From the NCBI RefSeq assembly GCF_029338315.1, contig NZ_CP119794.1:1302001-1366000 (forward strand): 64,000 bases of DNA, read 5' to 3'. This document shows positions 9,925-19,114 of this stretch, in pieces. The position numbers were made by a program, and so were the translations under genes. Position 1 is the stretch's first letter; every line of letters begins with the position of its first letter. A model generated the notes under the pieces. That model was given only the letters and a program-made list of their open reading frames with translations. It made no database searches and was not told the origin of the DNA. The stretch comes from Haloarcula regularis. Lineage in GTDB: Archaea > Halobacteriota > Halobacteria > Halobacteriales > Haloarculaceae.

Positions 9925-11148
9925 TCAGAAGATGTTGGCCTGCTGATAGACTGAGATGCCGTCCCGCGTTATCTCGTAGGGCTTGGTCTCCCGGGAGTGG
10001 TTGGCGTTCCGTATCTTCTGAATCTCGACTGCCAGGCGGGTCTCCTGGGTCGACCCGCGCACGTACTGGAGGACGAACACGGCGTCGGTCAGGTACTCGA
10101 TGATGCCGTGTCTGGAGGCGTAGGGGTTGTCCTCGCTGGCCTCGGAGGTGAGCATCGTCGTGACGCCCGCCTCCTTCAGCGAGCGGGTGAAGTCGAACAC
10201 CTCGGTCCGGCGTTTGGCCGGCTGGTCGTACATCATCTCGAGCAGGGATACCGAGTCCAGCACCAGCCGGTCGGCGTCGAAGTCCTCGATGAGGTCGGGC
10301 AGTTCGTTACGGATGTTGTCGAGGCTGTTTGCCATCTCCACCGGGTCGAGGTCGATGACCGCCAGTCTGTCCTCGTCCTCGTACTCGCGGAATCCCCACC
10401 CCCGGTCGTCGGCGGTGTCCATGATGCTCCGGTAGGACTGCTCAAGCGTGATGAAGATGCAGGTGTCGCCGACTTCCAGGCCGTGGTGGAGAAACTGCAG
10501 GCCGAACGTCGTCTTGCCCGTCCCGGCCGACCCGATGGCGACGACGAGGTGGCGCTTCGGGATCCCGCCCTGGATCATCCCGTCGAGCCCCTCGATGCCG
10601 ATGTCGATGCGGGGGATGTCCGAGTCGAAGTCCTCGTCCTGGAACTCCTCGTCGCCTCCGCCGGCCATCCCGAACTCGCTCGCGAAGTCGTCGTCGAACA
10701 GGCTGCCATCGCCGCCGTCGCCGCCGTCGTCGAACGAGCTGTCGCCGCCGGTGTCGGCGAACGGGTTCTCCCCGTCTTCGTTGTCGAACGGGTTCTCGCT
10801 GCCACTGTCGCCGAAGGGACTGTCCCCGTCGCCGCTCTCGAAGGGGCTGTCGGACTGGTCAGACTCGGCGTCGTCGAAGGGACTGTCCCCGTCGTTGCTC
10901 TCGAAGGGACTGTCCCCGTCGTTGCTCTCGAAGGGACTGTCAGATTGGTCAGTCCCGGCGTCGTCGAAGGGGCTGTCCCCGTCGCCGCTCTCGAAGGGGC
11001 TGTCAGATTGGTCAGATCCGGCGTCGGTGTCGTCGGTCGAATCCGCAAACGGTCCGTCGTCGTCGGTCGACGATTCCGCCTCCGAGTCGGCCTCCTCGTC
11101 TCTGAACGCCCGTTCGAACCAGTCGTCGTCGGAGCTCCCGTCGCTCAT
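9925..11148 (-). CDS. KaiC-like RecA-superfamily ATPase with repeat-rich acidic N-terminus
   Basis: The 407-residue protein has two parts. Residues 1 to about 165 are low-complexity and very acidic, with repeated SPF and NPF tripeptides in Asp/Gly/Ser-rich context. The rest is one KaiC/RadA-type RecA domain with Walker A GSAGTGKTTF, a Walker B-like RLVLDSVSLLEM, and the family segment IPRIDIGIEGLDGMIQGGIPK. Archaeal single-domain KaiC proteins act in signalling and motility, but no partner gene is adjacent. It is divergent from nadK (108-base gap containing a TTTATAAC element). Confidence 0.8.
   Translation of the reverse strand: MSDGSSDDDWFERAFRDEEADSEAESSTDDDGPFADSTDDTDAGSDQSDSPFESGDGDSPFDDAGTDQSDSPFESNDGDSPFESNDGDSPFDDAESDQSDSPFESGDGDSPFGDSGSENPFDNEDGENPFADTGGDSSFDDGGDGGDGSLFDDDFASEFGMAGGGDEEFQDEDFDSDIPRIDIGIEGLDGMIQGGIPKRHLVVAIGSAGTGKTTFGLQFLHHGLEVGDTCIFITLEQSYRSIMDTADDRGWGFREYEDEDRLAVIDLDPVEMANSLDNIRNELPDLIEDFDADRLVLDSVSLLEMMYDQPAKRRTEVFDFTRSLKEAGVTTMLTSEASEDNPYASRHGIIEYLTDAVFVLQYVRGSTQETRLAVEIQKIRNANHSRETKPYEITRDGISVYQQANIF
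10770..11030 (-). repeat. imperfect tandem repeats encoding Ser-Pro-Phe acidic units
   Basis: Within the KaiC-like gene the DNA repeats units such as CGAAGGGACTGTCCCCGTCG and CTGTCAGATTGGTCAG several times. Each unit gives SDSPFES or GDSPFDD peptide blocks. Copies near 10896-10930 are almost identical, which suggests recent slippage or unequal crossing-over and predicts length variation between strains. It is coding, not a CRISPR array. Confidence 0.7.
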
Positions 11149-11256
11149 CCGCCCGACCTCCGGCCACGCCAGCGACCCATGGAAACGAGTTCACGTGCGG
11201 ACCACCATAAGCCCGTCGTAGAGGGTTTATAACCGGTCGGGCGGAACGGTGACGTA

Positions 11257-12108
11257 ATGAGCGTCGGTATCGTCGCCCAGCGCGACAACGACAGGGCGGT
11301 GTCGCTGGCCGTCACGCTGGTAACGCGCCTCGAGGAAGCGTCCGCGTCAGTCGTCGTCGACGAGACGACCGGGGCGGCCCTCCGCGACCACGAGGAGTGG
11401 GCCGGGTCGAGGGCGTCGACCGCCCCCGTCGAAGCGATGGACGGATGTGACCTGGTGGTCAGCATCGGCGGCGACGGCACCTTCCTCTTTGCGGCCCGCG
11501 GCGCCGGGTCGACGCCCATCATGGGCGTGAACCTCGGGGAGGTCGGGTTCCTGAACGCCATCGCCCCGGAGGAGGCCGTCGAGACGGTCGTCGCGGAGGT
11601 CGAGCACATCCAGAAGACCGGGAGCGCGCGGACCCGGGCCGTGCCGCGCCTGCGTGCCCGCGGCTCGGACTGGGAGCTGTCCCCCGCCCTCAACGAGGTG
11701 GTGGTCCAGGCCGGCCACCGCGGCAGCGGCGGCGGCGCGACGTTCGAGATCACCGTCGACGGGTCCCGGTACAACCGCGGTCACGCCGACGGCGTGCTGG
11801 TCGCGACGCCGACGGGGTCGACCGCCTACAACCTCAGCGAGGGCGGCCCGCTCGTCCACCCGGACGTCGCCGGCCTCGTCGTGACGGAGATGGCCGGCGA
11901 GGAGCCGATGCCGCCCCTGGTCGTCGGCACCGACAGCGACGTGACCGTCGCCGTACACGACGCACCGCGTGCCGTGGTAGTGAGCGACGGCCGCATCAGA
12001 GAAGAGATAACGCCGCCGGAGCGCGTGACGCTCGCGCGCGGGAGCGAACCGGTCCGGCTGGCCGGCCCGCCGCTCGACTTCTTCACCGCACTGAACAAAC
12101 TGGGTTAG
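11257..12108 (+). CDS. nadK: NAD(+)/NADH kinase
   Basis: The enzyme phosphorylates NAD to NADP. The 283-residue protein has the diagnostic GGDGTFL motif at residues 71-77 (catalytic Asp), the substrate-binding NE pair in LNEVVV, and the conserved ATPTGSTAYNLSEGGP segment. Length is normal. Its stop overlaps the stop of the convergent small membrane-protein gene by 3 bases. Confidence 0.93.
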   Translation: MSVGIVAQRDNDRAVSLAVTLVTRLEEASASVVVDETTGAALRDHEEWAGSRASTAPVEAMDGCDLVVSIGGDGTFLFAARGAGSTPIMGVNLGEVGFLNAIAPEEAVETVVAEVEHIQKTGSARTRAVPRLRARGSDWELSPALNEVVVQAGHRGSGGGATFEITVDGSRYNRGHADGVLVATPTGSTAYNLSEGGPLVHPDVAGLVVTEMAGEEPMPPLVVGTDSDVTVAVHDAPRAVVVSDGRIREEITPPERVTLARGSEPVRLAGPPLDFFTALNKLG

Positions 12109-12392
12109 CGTCGGCCGACGGCGTACAGCACCGGGGCGATGACCAGCAACACGAGGCCAAAGAGTTTGTACTGGAACGAGGACGCGAGGACGCTCCCGGC
12201 GTTCGGTTCCATCGCCGACGCCGGCGTCAGCAGCAGAATGACCCCGATTGCGATGGTGTGGAGCCCGAGCATCCGGAGCGAGCGCGTCGGCAGGATGCCG
12301 ATAGCGCCGACTACGAACCCGAACAGGAGGATATCACCGATAGTGTATTGCAGCAAGAAGCTGTCGATGACCTGGAGCGGTAGCGCGAGCAT
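12105..12392 (-). CDS. small conserved membrane protein
   Basis: The 95-residue protein has three hydrophobic segments (ILLFGFVVGAIGIL, TIAIGVILLL, LFGLVLLVIAPVLY) and ends GRR. A CTTTAAAG box centred near 12424 lies about 32 bases upstream of the ATG at 12392 and only 14 from the alternative GTG at 12410, so the ATG is chosen. It is divergent from the HalX regulator gene. I do not recognise a function. Confidence 0.65.
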   Translation of the reverse strand: MLALPLQVIDSFLLQYTIGDILLFGFVVGAIGILPTRSLRMLGLHTIAIGVILLLTPASAMEPNAGSVLASSFQYKLFGLVLLVIAPVLYAVGRR

Positions 12393-12500
12393 TCGTAGGT
12401 CAGAATTCACCCTGACGCAATCTTTAAAGTTCCGTTACGCTCCGGGCGTGGCGGGTCCAGACCCCGCCAGCCTGTCTGATCCGGATCCCTGGCGCCGAAA

Positions 12501-12510
12501 TATTATATAC
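12501..12510 (+). promoter_or_regulatory. TATA box of the HalX regulator gene
   Basis: TATTATATAC is a strong archaeal TATA element. Its centre is about 28 bases before the GTG at 12533, the spacing expected for a transcript that begins at or next to the start codon. This supports GTG 12533 over the upstream GTG at 12515. Confidence 0.6.
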
Positions 12511-12532
12511 GTCGGTGACAGTAGACCCACCC

Positions 12533-13108
12533 GTGTCAGAGTCAGCAAGTGACGCGACGGTACTCGTCGCCGACGACGAGAAGGACGTCGCCGACGTCTA
12601 CGCACTGCGCCTCCGCAACGAGTACCAGACGGAGACGGCTTACGGTGGGGCCGAGGCCCTAGAGAAGGTCGGCGAGGACGTCGACGTCATCCTGCTGGAC
12701 CGGCGGATGCCCGACGTCTCGGGCGACGAGGTGCTCGCCGAGATTCGCGAGCGGAACCTCGATACGCGCGTCATCATGATTACGGCCGTCGACCCGGACT
12801 TCGACATCCTCGATATGCCGTTCGACGATTACCTCTGCAAGCCCATCGACAAGGACGACCTGGTGGCCGCCATCGACCAGCAGCTGGCCGCCCGCCGGTA
12901 CGACGACCGGATGGCCGAATACCTCGAGGTCACCTCGAAACTCACCCTCCTGGAGGCCGAGAAGACGGCCCAGTCGCTGGACGAAAACGAGGACATCGCG
13001 TCGCTGAAAGCGCGCGCCGAGGCGCTGAAAACGGAGATGGACGAGACGCTGTCGGAGTTTCGTGACGTCGACGCCGCGTTCAAGGAGATCGACCGCCACC
13101 CTAACTGA
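12533..13108 (+). CDS. response regulator with HalX domain
   Basis: The 191-residue protein has an N-terminal receiver domain with acidic pocket D14-D15, phospho-acceptor D56 in ILLDRRMPD and the LCKPID lysine loop, then the C-terminal HalX domain (two helices, RRYDDRMAEYLEVTSK to FKEIDRHPN). HalX receivers are haloarchaeal signalling proteins of unknown output. No histidine kinase is adjacent, so its partner is elsewhere. Start set by the TATA box spacing. Confidence 0.85.
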   Translation: MSESASDATVLVADDEKDVADVYALRLRNEYQTETAYGGAEALEKVGEDVDVILLDRRMPDVSGDEVLAEIRERNLDTRVIMITAVDPDFDILDMPFDDYLCKPIDKDDLVAAIDQQLAARRYDDRMAEYLEVTSKLTLLEAEKTAQSLDENEDIASLKARAEALKTEMDETLSEFRDVDAAFKEIDRHPN

Positions 13109-13464
13109 GCCGTGGGTGCTCCCTAACTGGAGTACGGCCACGCCGTCGACGGTCAGTATCACGCCGATGAGCGACAGCGCGCCCACCGTGACGCGGTGCT
13201 CGTCGAGTCGGCGACGACGGCCCTGGCCGACGGCGAGCCCCGCGGGGGGCAGGTCCGGACCGGAGTCGAGTTCCGCTATACTGCCTGAGAAAGAAGAATA
13301 AAACGTAAAAAAAAGCCATCTAAAAAAAACGTTTTAGCGGACCGTGAAACGAGGGAATGAACCGCCTGACCCGCCGCAAAACGTCCCGAACGATGCGAAT
13401 TATCCGTAACGGTCTGCGGTTTATATCGGGGTAGGTGGCATAGTGTGTGGCGAGGAGGATACCT
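13109..13464. other. 356-base region without a supported gene
   Basis: After the HalX gene comes a GC-rich stretch. On the minus strand it could encode a hydrophobic peptide (VGALSLIGVILTVDGVAVLQL), but that frame has no good start or stop. From 13280 to 13340 the DNA is AT-rich with A/T runs, including CTAAAAAAAACGTTTTAG (13320-13337), which could end transcription. A TTTATATC box at 13420-13427 lies about 40 bases before the next ATG. Confidence 0.45.
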
Positions 13465-13722
13465 ATGTCTATCGTCACGCCCTTCGAATCGCCCGCCGAA
13501 TCGGTCCCCAACGAGAACGCCCCCGTCCGCTCGCTCGTCCAGTCGCTCGCGCTCCGCCCCCTGCGGTTCGTCGGCTTCTGGGTTGGTGTGCTGTCCCCGC
13601 TCGCGTATCCCCTGCTGTTATTTGGCGGCCTCGACGCGCAGTCGCTGCTGGTCCTCCTCGGTGTCGTCGTCCTCAACGTGGCCGGTCTGCTCCTCGGTCG
13701 TGGCTACGGCAGCACGTCCTGA
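13465..13722 (+). CDS. small two-segment membrane protein
   Basis: The 85-residue protein has a soluble Pro/Glu-rich N-terminus and two hydrophobic segments (FVGFWVGVLSPLAYPLLLF and LLVLLGVVVLNVAGLLLG), ending GRGYGSTS. The ATG at 13465 is preceded by a clear Shine-Dalgarno sequence (GAGGAGGAT), which decides it over the GTG at 13447. Family not recognised. It is convergent with the TetR gene. Confidence 0.7.
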   Translation: MSIVTPFESPAESVPNENAPVRSLVQSLALRPLRFVGFWVGVLSPLAYPLLLFGGLDAQSLLVLLGVVVLNVAGLLLGRGYGSTS

Positions 13723-13738
13723 CTCCGATACCGCCGGA

Positions 13739-14365
13739 CTACGCCGCCCGGTCGGCGAGAATCTCGCGTTCGACGTACCTGTCTATCGACTCCTGGAGCG
13801 ACGGGAGGGGGTCGTCGGTCCGGGTCGCGTTCTTGAAGATGCTCCCTTCGGCCATCGTCAGCAGGAACCTGGCGGTCTGGTCCGGGTCGACGTCGGCGAA
13901 GACGCCGGCCTCGATACCGTCCGCCAGCAGGTCGGACAGCTGGGCGGCAAATCCCTCGTCCATCTCGGTGAACTTCGCCCGGAACTCGGGGTTCCGGATC
14001 GCCTGTGCGCGCAGTTCGAGGTACGTCGAGAGCACCTCGTCTTCCTCGGGACGGCCGGCGATGGCCGGGTGGTCGCCGGTGATCAAGGCGAGATACGTCC
14101 GCAGGTCCTCGGCCGGGTCGCCGGTCGACTCGAGCTGGAAGACGCGGTCGAACTCGGCGAGCATGAACTCCACGAACGAGAGCAGGAGGTCCTCCTTGTC
14201 CTCGAAGTGGTGGTAGAACGTCGACTTGCTGAGGTCGGCCTGGTCGGCGATGCGCTGGATGGACAGGCCCGCGTAACCGTGCTCCTGGAGGGCACAGAAC
14301 GTCGCTCGCATGATTGCCTCGTGAGAATCGGCCGGTTCGCCCGCGAACGGTAACCCTTCACTCAT
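13739..14365 (-). CDS. TetR/AcrR family transcriptional regulator
   Basis: The 208-residue protein has an N-terminal TetR helix-turn-helix (LSIQRIADQADLSKSTFYHHFEDKEDLL within about residues 30-60) and a helical ligand-binding domain. It is divergent from the CARDB/MMPL exporter pair, and the gap between them holds two matching dyads, one of which lies just upstream of its own ATG. It is therefore most likely an autoregulated repressor of that exporter. Start is the ATG at 14365; a TATA-like AGATATATCT lies at 14391-14400. Confidence 0.88.
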   Translation of the reverse strand: MSEGLPFAGEPADSHEAIMRATFCALQEHGYAGLSIQRIADQADLSKSTFYHHFEDKEDLLLSFVEFMLAEFDRVFQLESTGDPAEDLRTYLALITGDHPAIAGRPEEDEVLSTYLELRAQAIRNPEFRAKFTEMDEGFAAQLSDLLADGIEAGVFADVDPDQTARFLLTMAEGSIFKNATRTDDPLPSLQESIDRYVEREILADRAA

Positions 14366-14370
14366 CCCGA

Positions 14371-14386
14371 CCGAATATTCGTTCGG
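14371..14386. promoter_or_regulatory. TetR operator candidate 1
   Basis: CCGAATATTCGTTCGG contains the perfect palindrome CGAATATTCG. It sits between the TATA box and the ATG of the TetR gene, a position where binding would block that gene's own transcription. It matches the second site at 14450-14465 at 13 of 16 positions. Confidence 0.55.
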
Positions 14387-14449
14387 CCACAGATATATCT
14401 TTTCGGTCGGACCCCGCAATCGGGTCGAACCACAACGTTGATACTTGAA

Positions 14450-14465
14450 CCGAACGTTCGTTCGA
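14450..14465. promoter_or_regulatory. TetR operator candidate 2
   Basis: CCGAACGTTCGTTCGA contains the perfect palindrome CGAACGTTCG and lies about 125 bases upstream of the CARDB gene. With site 1 it suggests the consensus CCGAAYRTTCGTTCG. Recognition by the neighbouring TetR protein is inferred from position and similarity only. Confidence 0.55.
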
Positions 14466-14589
14466 TAGAAATGGTTGAACGGTTGTTCGAGCCTCGCAAC
14501 CGACGAGGAGTGTCGGAGTGGTCGCCCTGGACCGCCCCGTGTGGGAGTGCCGTACCGCCGAAAGTCACACCGACGGACGGGGTGGGTGC

Positions 14590-16513
14590 ATGAAGACCAG
14601 GTCGCTCGTACTCACGGTGGGCATGGCCGCCCTGGTCGTCCTCTCCGGGACGGCGCTGGGCCGTCACCGGGAGTCCCGACATCGATGCGACCCTGGTCGA
14701 CAACACCGTCGCACCGGGCGAGGAGACGACGCTCGACGTCGTCCTCGTCAACAGCGGGACCGTCAAATCCGGGTCGACGAACGACAAGCTCACTAACGAG
14801 GTGACGACCGCACGCGGGCTGACGGTCAGCATGAACACCGGCGGCGCGCCCATCACGGTCCAGACGAACAAGCAGGCCGTGGGCACGTTCCCCGAGGGGA
14901 CCACGGAGGTGCCTTTCGACATCTCGGTCGACGAGGACGCCAAGCCGGGGAAGTACCAGATTCCGGTCCGACTCGAGTATGAGTACACGAACTTCATATC
15001 CGAGACCGACGGGGCACGCGACGAATCGTCGGTCAGCAGGACCATCGACGTCACTCTGAAAGTCTCCGAGCAGGCGACGTTCGACGTCGTGGACGTCGAG
15101 TCCAACGCCCGCGTCGATTCGACCGGTGCGGTCGCCGTGACCGTCGAGAACACCGGGAAAGAGGCCGCGAGTGATGCGTCGGTGACGCTGACCTCGCGCA
15201 GTCAGGATATCACCGTCGGCGGCGCCGAGGCCGGGTCCCGCTTCGTCGAGTCCTGGGACGCCGGCGAGCAGCGCACCTTCCGCTACCGCGTCGGCGCGGC
15301 CACAAACGCCGAACCTGACGCCTACGAGTTCGGCCTCGCCGTCGAGTTCGACGACGAGGATGGGGCCCGCCAGACCTCGCCCGAGTCGTCCGTCGGCATC
15401 ACCGTCGCCCGCGCCCAGGAGTTCACCGTCACGGACATCGAGAGCGACGCGCCCATCGGGTCCAGTGGCACCTACGCGGTGACGATCCGCAACGAGGGGC
15501 CGGTCGTGGCCAACCTCGCCACCGTGAACATCGTCTCCGAGAGCAGTGACGTCACATTCGGCCGGGCGTCCTCGGCCAACCAGTTCATCGGGACCTGGGA
15601 ACCCGGCGAAGAGCGGACGGTCCGCGTCGAGGCCAACGTCAGCGCCGACGCCAGGGAGACGGTCTACGCCCTCTCGGCGACCGTCGGCTACCAGGACCCC
15701 GAGGGTGACTCGGCCGCCAGCGACCCGATACCGCTCGGCCTGCGGCCCGAGCCCGAACAGGCGTTCGAACTCGGCGACGTCGACGCCTCCCTCCGGGCCG
15801 GCACCGACGGGCGCATCCGCGGCACGCTGATCAACACCGGCGACCGCCCCGTCCGGAACGTCGTCCTCCACTGGGAGAGCGACCACAGCAACCTCTCGCC
15901 ACAGGAGACCCAGTACGCCGTCGGTGACCTCGCGCCCGGCGAGTCCGCGCCGGTCGAGTTCGGCGTCGACGTCTCGGACAGCGCGGACGCCGGGCCGCGA
16001 CAGTTCGACTTCAGCGCGTCCTACCGCGCCCCCGACGGCGAGCGAGAGCGCGGCGACACCATCGAGGTCCGCGCGACCGTCGACCCCAGCACCGACGAGT
16101 TCACCGTCGATACCGGCAACACGAGCGTCCAGGCCGGGCAGTCGACGACCATCGAACTGACCGTCACCAACGACCGGGACGAACGGCTGACCGACATCTC
16201 GGCGAAGCTGTTCGCCGACTCGCCCATCTCGGTCTCCGACGACGAGGCGTTCATCCCGTCGCTCGACCCCGGCGAATCCGCGACCATCCGGTTTGGCATC
16301 AGCGCCAGCGGCAGCGCGATGGCCAAGTCCTACCCCGTCTCGCTGGACTTCCAGTACGAGGAACCGGACGGTGACACCCCCATCTCCGACACCTACCGCG
16401 TGCCCATCGAGGTGACCGAACGCGGCGGTGGCGGGGGCCTCCCGCTCGGGACCATCGCGGTCGTCGGACTGGTCGCCGTGGTGGCCATCGGCGGCTACGT
16501 CAGGTTCAGATAG
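14590..16513 (+). pseudogene. secreted CARDB / COG1361 surface protein, frameshifted
   Basis: A signal peptide (MKTRSLVLTVGMAALVVLSG, start 14590) is followed by a frame change near 14660-14672, then about 610 residues of repeated Ig-like CARDB/NPCBM-type beta domains and a C-terminal membrane anchor (LGTIAVVGLVAVVAIGGYV). The joined frame needs one base removed, or two added, and then gives about 640 residues. The downstream exporter begins directly after its stop, so the two are one operon. In haloarchaea such COG1361 proteins often precede MMPL/RND exporters, probably as an extracellular partner. Likely controlled by the divergent TetR regulator. Confidence 0.72.
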
Positions 16514-19036
16514 ATGGACTACCAGCGGTACATCGACTGGGCGGACGACCGCATCGTCCACGACTCCCGGAAGGTCATCCTGGCCTTCCTCGTCGTGACG
16601 GTGCTGTTCGGCGTGGGCCTCGGGAGCGTCTCGACCGAGGCCGGGACCGAACAGTTCACCACCGGCCTCCCGGCCGAGGAGGCCCTCGAGCGGGTCAACA
16701 CTGAGTTCTCGCCGGCTTTCTCGCCGGATACGGGCGCCACCCAGCTCATCCAGGAGGGGAACAACGTTCTCTCGAAGGACGCCATCCTGCGGATGCTGGA
16801 GACCCAATACCGGCTGGAGCAACACCAGGACCTCCGGGTGACCTCAACGTCGAGCGCGGCGGCCATCGTCGCCCAGCAACTCGACCCGTCGGCGACGACC
16901 ACCGAGGCACAGATTCGCGCCGTCGAGTCCGCGACGGAGCGCGAGATAGACGTCGCGGTCCGCGAGGCAGCCGAGACGAACCCGCGGTTCGGGTCGCTCG
17001 TGAGCAACGACTTCAACCGCGGGTCGGCGTCGGCGTCCGCGACCATCGGCCTGGTGACCCACGAGATCCCCGCCGGCATCTCCTCTGGGTCCGGCCAGGG
17101 CGGCTCGAGTCCGCTGACCAGCATCCAGCGCCAGGCCGAGTTCACGGTGTCCTCCGTCGACCAGGGGACCATCCGGGTGTTCGGCTCGGGCATCATCGCC
17201 CAGGAGTTCTCGAACGTCGTCGGCGACTCGCTCATCCTGACGGTGCCCGCGGCGGTCCTCTTTATCCTCGTCTTCCTCTCGCTTGCCTATCGTGACCTCG
17301 CGGACATGGCGCTGGGCCTGCTCGCGCTCTTCATGGCCATCGTGTGGACGTTCGGGTTCATGGGTCTGGCCGGTATCGCCTTCTCGCAGATGCTCATCGC
17401 CGTCCCGCCCCTGTTGCTCGCGGTGGGCATCGACTTCGGCATCCACGCGGTCAACCGCTACCGCGAGGAACGCGAGGAGGGGACCGACATCGTGGAGTCG
17501 ATGCGCATCACGACCGACCAGCTGCTGGTCGCGTTCTTCATCGTCACCGGCACGACGGTCATCGGCTTCCTGGCGAACGTCACCAGCGACCTGCCACCCA
17601 TCCAGGACTTCGGGTACGTGGCCGCCGTCGGTATCATCTTCACCTTCCTCATCTTCGGGGTCTTCCTCCCGGCCGCGAAGGTCGAGCTGGACCGCCTGCG
17701 CGAGCGGTACCCCATCCCGACCTTCAGCCAATCGGCGCTGGGCTCAAGCGAGTCCTCGGCGCTCGGCGGCGTCCTCCGGGGCGGGGTCGTCATCGCCGAG
17801 CGGGCGCCCGTCATCTTCCTGCTCGTGATTCTGGTCGTCTCGGCCGGCGCGAGCGCCTACGCGACCGGCGTCTCGACGTCGTTCTCCCAGGAGGACTTCC
17901 TCCCGCCCGAGGAGAACCCCGAGTTCATCGATTCGCTCCCCGAGCCGTTCCGGCCAAGCGAGTACAGCGTCACGGAGAACCTGAACTTCCTCGAGGAGAA
18001 GTTCGCGACGACCCAGAGCAGTCAGGCCACCGTCTACGTCGAGGGGCCGATGAAGAAAGACTACGCCCTGGAACAGATGTATCGCGCGGGCGACGACCCG
18101 CCCGACTCGTTCGTCCGCGAGGACGGGCGCGCGTCCTCGACATCCATCGTCACGGTCATCCAGGACCACGCCGAACGCGACCCCGAGTTCCGCGCCCTCG
18201 TCGAGGCCAACGACCGCAACGACAACGGCGTCCCCGACGACGACCTCGGGGAGATATACGCATACCTGCTGGACTCGCCGGCCCGTGACCAGGCGCTCAA
18301 CTACATCACCGAGGACTTCCGGAGCGCACGGGTCGTCTACACCGTCGAGTCAGACGCGACCGACGCCGAGGTGACCGAAGACACCCGCGAGGTGGCCGAG
18401 GACTTCCGCTACGAGGCGACCGCGACCGGCTCCATCGTCGTCTTCCAGGCCGTCTCCGACGTCATCTTCGAGTCGGCCATCCAGTCGCTGGCCATCGCGC
18501 TGGCCGGCGCCTCGCTGTTCCTGGTGTTCATCTACTGGGTGCTCGAGGACCAGCCCTCGCTGGGCATCGCCAACGTCGTGCCCGTCATCGTCACCGTCGC
18601 GCTGCTGGCGGGGACGATGCGCCTGCTCGAGATTCCGTTCAACGCGCTGACGGCGACGATGCTCGCCATCACCATCGGGCTGGGCGTCGACTACTCCGTC
18701 CACGTCACCCACCGGTTCGCCGACGAGATGCACGACAACGACCTGGTGACGGCGCTCGACCGGACCGTCCGGGGGACCGGCGGCGCGCTGCTGGGCAGCA
18801 TGCTCACCACCGTCTTCGGCATCGGCGTGCTCGCGCTGGCGGTGTTCCCCGCCATCGGCCAGTTCGGCATCCTCACCGCGATGTCGGTGGCCTACGCGTT
18901 CCTCACGTCGCTGCTTGTGCTCCCGTCGGTGCTGGTGGTCCGCGACCGCATCCTCCGCCGACGCGGGCTGGTCGGGTCGCTGTTCGACGTCGGCCGTCCG
19001 CAGCCGCCCCGACCCACCGAGAGCAACGACGACTGA
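16514..19036 (+). CDS. MMPL/RND family exporter (HAE3-like)
   Basis: The 840-residue membrane protein has the RND layout: one N-terminal segment (VILAFLVVTVLFGVGLG), a large extracellular loop, a block of five to six segments, then the whole arrangement again. Both SSD-like cores are visible (VGIDFGIHAVNRYREE in the first half; IGLGVDYSVHVTHRF in the second), with the in-membrane Asp of proton-driven RND pumps. It probably exports lipids or hydrophobic compounds. The ATG follows immediately after the stop of the CARDB gene, so translation is probably coupled. Confidence 0.87.
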   Translation: MDYQRYIDWADDRIVHDSRKVILAFLVVTVLFGVGLGSVSTEAGTEQFTTGLPAEEALERVNTEFSPAFSPDTGATQLIQEGNNVLSKDAILRMLETQYRLEQHQDLRVTSTSSAAAIVAQQLDPSATTTEAQIRAVESATEREIDVAVREAAETNPRFGSLVSNDFNRGSASASATIGLVTHEIPAGISSGSGQGGSSPLTSIQRQAEFTVSSVDQGTIRVFGSGIIAQEFSNVVGDSLILTVPAAVLFILVFLSLAYRDLADMALGLLALFMAIVWTFGFMGLAGIAFSQMLIAVPPLLLAVGIDFGIHAVNRYREEREEGTDIVESMRITTDQLLVAFFIVTGTTVIGFLANVTSDLPPIQDFGYVAAVGIIFTFLIFGVFLPAAKVELDRLRERYPIPTFSQSALGSSESSALGGVLRGGVVIAERAPVIFLLVILVVSAGASAYATGVSTSFSQEDFLPPEENPEFIDSLPEPFRPSEYSVTENLNFLEEKFATTQSSQATVYVEGPMKKDYALEQMYRAGDDPPDSFVREDGRASSTSIVTVIQDHAERDPEFRALVEANDRNDNGVPDDDLGEIYAYLLDSPARDQALNYITEDFRSARVVYTVESDATDAEVTEDTREVAEDFRYEATATGSIVVFQAVSDVIFESAIQSLAIALAGASLFLVFIYWVLEDQPSLGIANVVPVIVTVALLAGTMRLLEIPFNALTATMLAITIGLGVDYSVHVTHRFADEMHDNDLVTALDRTVRGTGGALLGSMLTTVFGIGVLALAVFPAIGQFGILTAMSVAYAFLTSLLVLPSVLVVRDRILRRRGLVGSLFDVGRPQPPRPTESNDD

Positions 19037-19114
19037 GACGACCGCTCCTCGCTCGTGTCGGACAGTCACACGCGCACTGAAGGCTTTATCCCGGCGCACC
19101 ACTTTGCCCCGGAT

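Noticed and set aside
10770..11030. Possible CRISPR array
   Set aside because: Units are adjacent, in frame and coding (SPF blocks), without unique spacers of constant length. No cas gene is in the window.
12659..13186. Minus-strand frame starting with a hydrophobic segment near 13186
   Set aside because: It runs antisense through the whole receiver gene. Only the first 20 residues look like a membrane segment, and there is no start signal or stop at a natural place.
13101..13319. Frame starting MAFFYVLFFFLRQY on the minus strand
   Set aside because: The hydrophobic start is only a translation of an AT-rich terminator-like tract; the rest is Arg-rich shadow sequence.
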